From NCBI GenBank assembly GCA_036571765.1, contig BROE01000020.1, positions 10,877,461 to 10,941,460 of the forward strand: a stretch of DNA of 64,000 bases. Direction: 5' to 3'. This document shows, piece by piece, positions 37,901 to 43,900 of the stretch. The notes below the pieces were generated by a model. The model saw nothing but the letters and a program-made list of their open reading frames with translations, was not told where the DNA came from and ran no database searches. Each line of letters starts with the position of its first letter. Within the stretch, counting starts at the first letter, position 1. This stretch comes from Plecoglossus altivelis. Lineage: Eukaryota; Chordata; Actinopteri; Osmeriformes; Plecoglossidae. A program made the translations under genes and the position numbers.

Positions 37901-40900
37901 ACGGGTATTTCTTTCTTTTCTTTCTTCCTTTCTTTTTCATCCTGCCTACAGTCTGGGTTCCTCATCAATAAATAAGAAGAGTTCTTCTCAATATATATCC
38001 TTTTTCTCTCATTCCCCTCAAGGCCCCGTCCTGTCAGACTGATTCAGACATGGGAACGGCTATGTCTCTCTCTCTCTGTCTTTCATCTTTTCATCATTTC
38101 TCGGAGTCTCAAATGAAGCCCCTCTATCAGTTAAATCTGCTGTCTATTGACGAGTGTTGCACATGATTTCAGAATGGGTTCGATGCCTCGTGGGCATCAC
38201 TCTGTTCTTCTTGAAGTGTGTGTTTGCCCACACCTGTACAGTATCTGTGTACTCCTCGCATGTCCCTGTGTCTGTCTGTGGACGTGCTCTTCTGCACGTA
38301 TGTGCGTGTGACTGGAACCTGCAGCGCATACATGTGCGCGCCCGTGTCTGCGAACGCGCGCCGGTTTCTGTTCATCCACGCAGTCAAGGTCCTGATGCTG
38401 CACGCCTGACTGCACTGCCACACGCAGTCACCAGCTGTCCGTGCGGTGACACAGTGACACGGCGTGACGCCTGCTGTTATTGGACGCAGGCTGATAGAAC
38501 ACAGCCAGGGGATAAACAACACAAACAAATGGAACTCAGATGAAACACTGAAGCGTAACAAAGGAGAAACTATTATCCTGTGTGTGGTGACACACTGTCA
38601 GATTAATGTGTCCCGTCCCCCTCCTCCTGCCGGAGACACCGTTGGTGTCATCAACTTAAAAGTTGGTGTCAAAGTCCTCTGCTTTAGAGCGAATGGACCA
38701 GTCAGTGTGTCAAAGGAGAAAGCCAAGCTGGTGGTGTAGGAGTCAGTGTCATCTGGGATCAGCACCTGAGGTCCCCTCAAGTCCTCAGACCTCAGATGAT
38801 GTAAGTAAGGAGCTGGGATCTGTGATGGAGAAGTGTGGAGAGAGGAGAGGGTTGGTGTGCAGAGAGGAGAGGGCTGTGGAGAGGAGAGGGATGGTGTGCA
38901 GAGAGGAGAGGGCTGTGGAGAGGAGAGGGATGGTGTGCAGAGAGGAGAGGTGAGGGATGCTGTGAGGAGAAGGATGGTGTGAGGAGAGGAGAGGCATGGT
39001 GTGAGGAGAGGAGAGGGATGGTGTGAGGAGAGGAGAGGGATGGTGTGAGGAGAGGAGAGGGCTGTGGAGAGGAGAGGGATGCTGTGAGGAGAGGAGAGGG
39101 ATGGTGTGAAGAGAGGAGAGGGATGGTTTGAGGAGAGGAGAGGGCTGTGGAGAGGAGAGGGATGTTGTGGTGTGAGGAGAGGGATGGTGATCTCTGAAAG
39201 GACAACAGGAAGGATCATTCCCTATCATAAGGACAGACCTTGTCGTTTCACAGATGAGTGGAGCGAGGGATCTGGCCCTCTACCAGACAAACAGAGGATC
39301 AGTTTGTCGTTCCCATGACAATTCAGGCCACCAGGTAACTCAGAGGCCAAGCACTGATGCAAGAGTGTGAAATAGATTTATAATCCTTTCCTCCAGAATT
39401 CTAGACCTTGATTTCATTTATTCAGCTCTTTTCCACCCTTTCCCTCCCTCCATCCTTCTGAGCGTGTGTATAAGCTATGCATTATAAATGCTTTGGCTCG
39501 GTCGAGAGAAATGGTTTGCATGTGGCAAGCATTAATATCATTGTGCACAGACGTATCCAGGCATGAGTAGAAGTACACGTGCAGGTGTGTGGGTATGTGT
39601 GTGTGTGTGTGTCTGTCAGAGGAGTGCTTGCATGAGTGTCCATATGCGTAGTGAAAAAAACCCTCTTTATTGGATGAAGTGTGTATCCACCTTCTCCACC
39701 ATCTTAATCACATTAGGCCTGTGATTTATGGCCAGATTACCGGCTGTAAAATGTCTGATTTCCTTGTGGAGACAGTAGAAGGAACAAGATCCATCACTGT
39801 GGGTCACACTGGCTTTGTGGATCACTACATCATAGCCGAACAGCAGGGTTAGCAGAGAGCGTCTTCAGCCATACAGAGTCATTGGCTCTACATATGGCAT
39901 TTGACTATCCAAACTCCCAGAGTTTGTTACAGTAAGGATACAAACAAAGACGAAAGCTGGGTGACGCTTGTTCTGTTTGACCTTATTACTGCCTCCCTTC
40001 CTTGGCAAAATAGCAATTGCCACGGGTTGCCAGGTTTGCCGGCATTTATCAGAGAGTATTAGACCTCCGCTGGTCTTCTATTAAAGTTAATGAACATTTA
40101 AATCCTCTAATGGATTGAGCGGAATTGAGAGCCATGATTTATCAGGCAGGCACTGCCCGCCGATGTTGATAGAGACACACAAATTGACTCAGACACTTTT
40201 GAGAGACATGCCATTTTTTTCTCTCTCCACTCTCTCACTTTTATCTCAGCGTGAGTCTCTTTTGCTGCCTTTAAATTGAAAATCTGATACATATATTAGG
40301 ATTTAGCTAATATACTTTCTTCCCCCACAATACCCTTCTCTTTCCCCATTTCTTTCATTCTTTTAAGTGTTTCTTGCATTTAGGCGACGTGAGGTATTTT
40401 CCTCTCGGTGTTGTGTTATGAAACATAAGGCAAGTCAGTCTCTCCACAGCCTCTTCTCAGTCATTCATCAGTCCCCATGAAGGGAACATCACAGTGATCC
40501 CACCAGGAGGGATGCGTTAACACAACCACAACAGCAGCCCATTATAGAGCTGTCACAAAGCGCCGCCAACCATCGCTCCGCCTCACTCTCTAACAGACAG
40601 AGTGAAGCATCGCACAGCCCATAAGCTAGGTGGGCCAATAAATAAATTAACAACTTTACAGCACTATCAAACAGCATCGGCCAGTATACCCAGGGCACAG
40701 GGCAGCTGAACTCAGTCCAACCTGGCTGCAGCCTCTGGTAATGGGGGCGAGATCTCAGGAGAGTCCCAGGCTTCTTAGGCCCATCTAAATCAGGGATGCC
40801 ACAGGTCTGGAAGGTTTGAACGCTTGCTTGTATTGATCTATAAGTTCGGGCATCTTCTGACTGCCAGTCCTATCAAGGCTGATCTGATCAGAGCCATGTT

Positions 40901-43900
40901 GAGGAGAGCGAGTTCCAGCCAACACACAGGAACTGACAGTCATGCAGTCGTGCAGTAGCAAACAATCTGCTCTCCTATATTTCTCATCAATTCTTTAATC
41001 ATTTAAACTTTTTGTGTTTTCTCTCCATGTTTCCACCTAAATTTACTTTGAATAACATTGTCTTTGATGAGAGACAACAGGAAAACTTCAAGTTCAGACA
41101 TGTTTACAACAACCAGGAAAGTGCTAAAGCCACTATGCCACATGCTGTGACTAACACAACAATTAATCTTCCCAAGTACAAAATCCAGGAAGTCTTTGAT
41201 TATTGTAGATAAAAACACCATTGTCTGGATGTAGCATTAATGTTGCATACATATGGATTTAGTTGATTTATCTACGGTAAGGGATTTGAATGGCCTCTTA
41301 TTGTTTGTAGATTAATCGAAAATGCCGCACAACTTTGTTGAGAAACTGCAAATCTCCACACTCTAGTTATCTCATTATGGTAATTCTAGTTTAAACATAT
41401 CCAGACTCTGCAGTTTACCGACAACATCTCAGTGACTTTTAGCACTCCTGGGTGGTTCCCAGAGACATGGTATTATTCCTGCAGTGTCTTTTACACACTT
41501 TACTGTGGGTTCAAATCCTGCTCAGCCCAAGGCAGCGTGTGTTTGGTGCATCCAGTAATGAACAGTGCAGAGTATGTTTTCTATCAAGGGTCCCACATTA
41601 TCCTGTAACTGTTCAGGTAAAAATCACTCGCTAAACTCATTGTGACTAAAGCACACAAACACACATCCACAAACACACAGACTCTTGGGAAAAGCAGTAA
41701 TCCAATACTAATGAGTTACTAATGAGTGAGCATCAGGTATGCCTTTCTTTCTCTGCATGGTGTCGGTCGTGTCTCACAGCACCGGGGAAGCGCCGGGATC
41801 CAAAACAGCACACAGGCCTGGGATCAGGGACAGTAACACAGGGCTAAGATCAGGGACAGTAGCATAGAGCTGAGATCAGGGACGGCAGGACAGGCCTGGG
41901 ATCAGGGATTGCAGCACAGAACCAGGATCAGGGGCAGTAGCACAGAACCAGGATCAGAGATTGCAGCACTTAACCGGGATCAGGGACAGTAGCACAGGTC
42001 TGAGATCAGGACAGTAACACAGGTCTGGGATCAGGGACAGCAGCACAGGTCTGAGATCAGGACAGTAGCACAGGTCTGGGATCAGGGACAGCAGCACAGG
42101 TCTGAGATCAGGACAGTAGCACAGAACCAGGATCAGAGACAGTAGCACAGAACCAGGATCAGGGACAGTAGCACAGGTCTGGGATCAGGGACAGCAGCAC
42201 AGGTCGGGGATCAGGAACAGTAACATACAGGACCGGGATCAGGGACAGTAGCACAGTGCTGGCAGAGTACAGATCGCATCCCAACTTCCACTATGCAGCA
42301 GTTTCAGTGGGAGATTTGTCAATAAAAGAGACTTCAGTTTGGATTGTTGAAATCTGATACGAAGCAAACTTTTTCAACTTTTACCGCAATTGTCTAGAGT
42401 GCAGTAGATTGAATGTGCTGCATAGCAACAAATAGAACATTAACAACCTAATTAGCGTGAAACAACAGTAGATTTCTAAGACCCTGTTATGAGTCTATAT
42501 TTCCTCATGGCAAATTGAGATGACGGAGATAATATTAGCTAAATGCCAAAACGCTATTCTAAGCCATTCCTATTTGTCAGCTGTTCTGCTAAGGGAGAAC
42601 GGTAAAGTGGTTTGATTAAACGTACTTCACAATTATTTCACTTTTTTCACTTTCTACAGATGTACTTATATTTTACTATTTATATTTCTTGACAATTACC
42701 ATTTGCAATTACAATTACAACTCCATTTTCACATGGAGTTTTCGCATGGAGTTTATTTCCATTTGAAAACGTGGTGGTTAAGATGTTTTTTTCTGTAATG
42801 TTTGTACAACTTGGGTGCCATTTTCGACGCGAGATTGTTTCATTCCAAAACACTACTACCATGACATCAGTCTTCTACAGTTTTTTTAAATGAACCATTT
42901 ATTGTACACAGTCTGTGAGAGAAGGTTAAAAAAAAGACAGAGAGAGAGAGAGAGAACACGATGGAGAAAGAATGAGAGTGAGGGAGACATCGAGAGAAGC
43001 AGGGATATTCTACAATCATGTAGTGGAATTACTGTGTCTCTAGGGTGGAGAGGGATCTGTGCCTGGATTTCTAACATTGTTTCTGCTCCTAGAGAAGCAT
43101 TCAAGTTGGATGTGTACGCATGAAATACAGTGACAGACACATTCATAATGTTACACGTCGGTATACAGAAACACGCATCGCAAGCACCGATAGGCCAGCA
43201 TCATCCTTAGGTTTTTATGTATATCTTGAGACATTTGTAAATTATCTTCGTTTAATAACCCAAAACGTTTCCTTTGTTTCAGGACATAAAATGGTCAGCG
43301 TGTTACTGAAAAATGTAATTTCGAAACTTTTTGAACCGAGTTCTTAAAAGTTAAATAGATCATCACTTTTTCACCCCACAGCTAAATTTTATATTATCTT
43401 TTCAACTACCGCAATTGGAACTGAGTTTGACTCATCAAATCAAACCAAACCAGCGGTCACTGTTGCTTTTGGGCAAAGTGTTGGAGGTAGGAAATGTTAG
43501 TCTGTGTGTTTGTACCTGAGTGGGTGTGTGTGTTTAGTATCACGTTGGAGTTTTTCTCCAGGTCAGAAGGTAACTAGTTGAGTAGAGCTACCTGTCTTTA
43601 CAGAGAACCACCATCTTCTTCCTCCGTATATAACATTTTATTATTTCCTTTAACTTTCCTTTCAAAGGTTATCTTCATTTCCATATACTCGTAAATTTGT
43701 AATTGCCCTCTAGCTAAACCAAAGCAAGAAGTGAAATTAATTTTGAGGAACAATTTTCTTTAGAAGCCACTTTGACATCTAACCAAAAGGGTTTTTAAGA
43801 TGAATATTTTATTTTTTTAATTCAAGAGGAAGAAACTTCTCTTTATTCATTTTGTATCATAGATTTATTGTCATGCATAATTATTTTTAGATGGTCAATG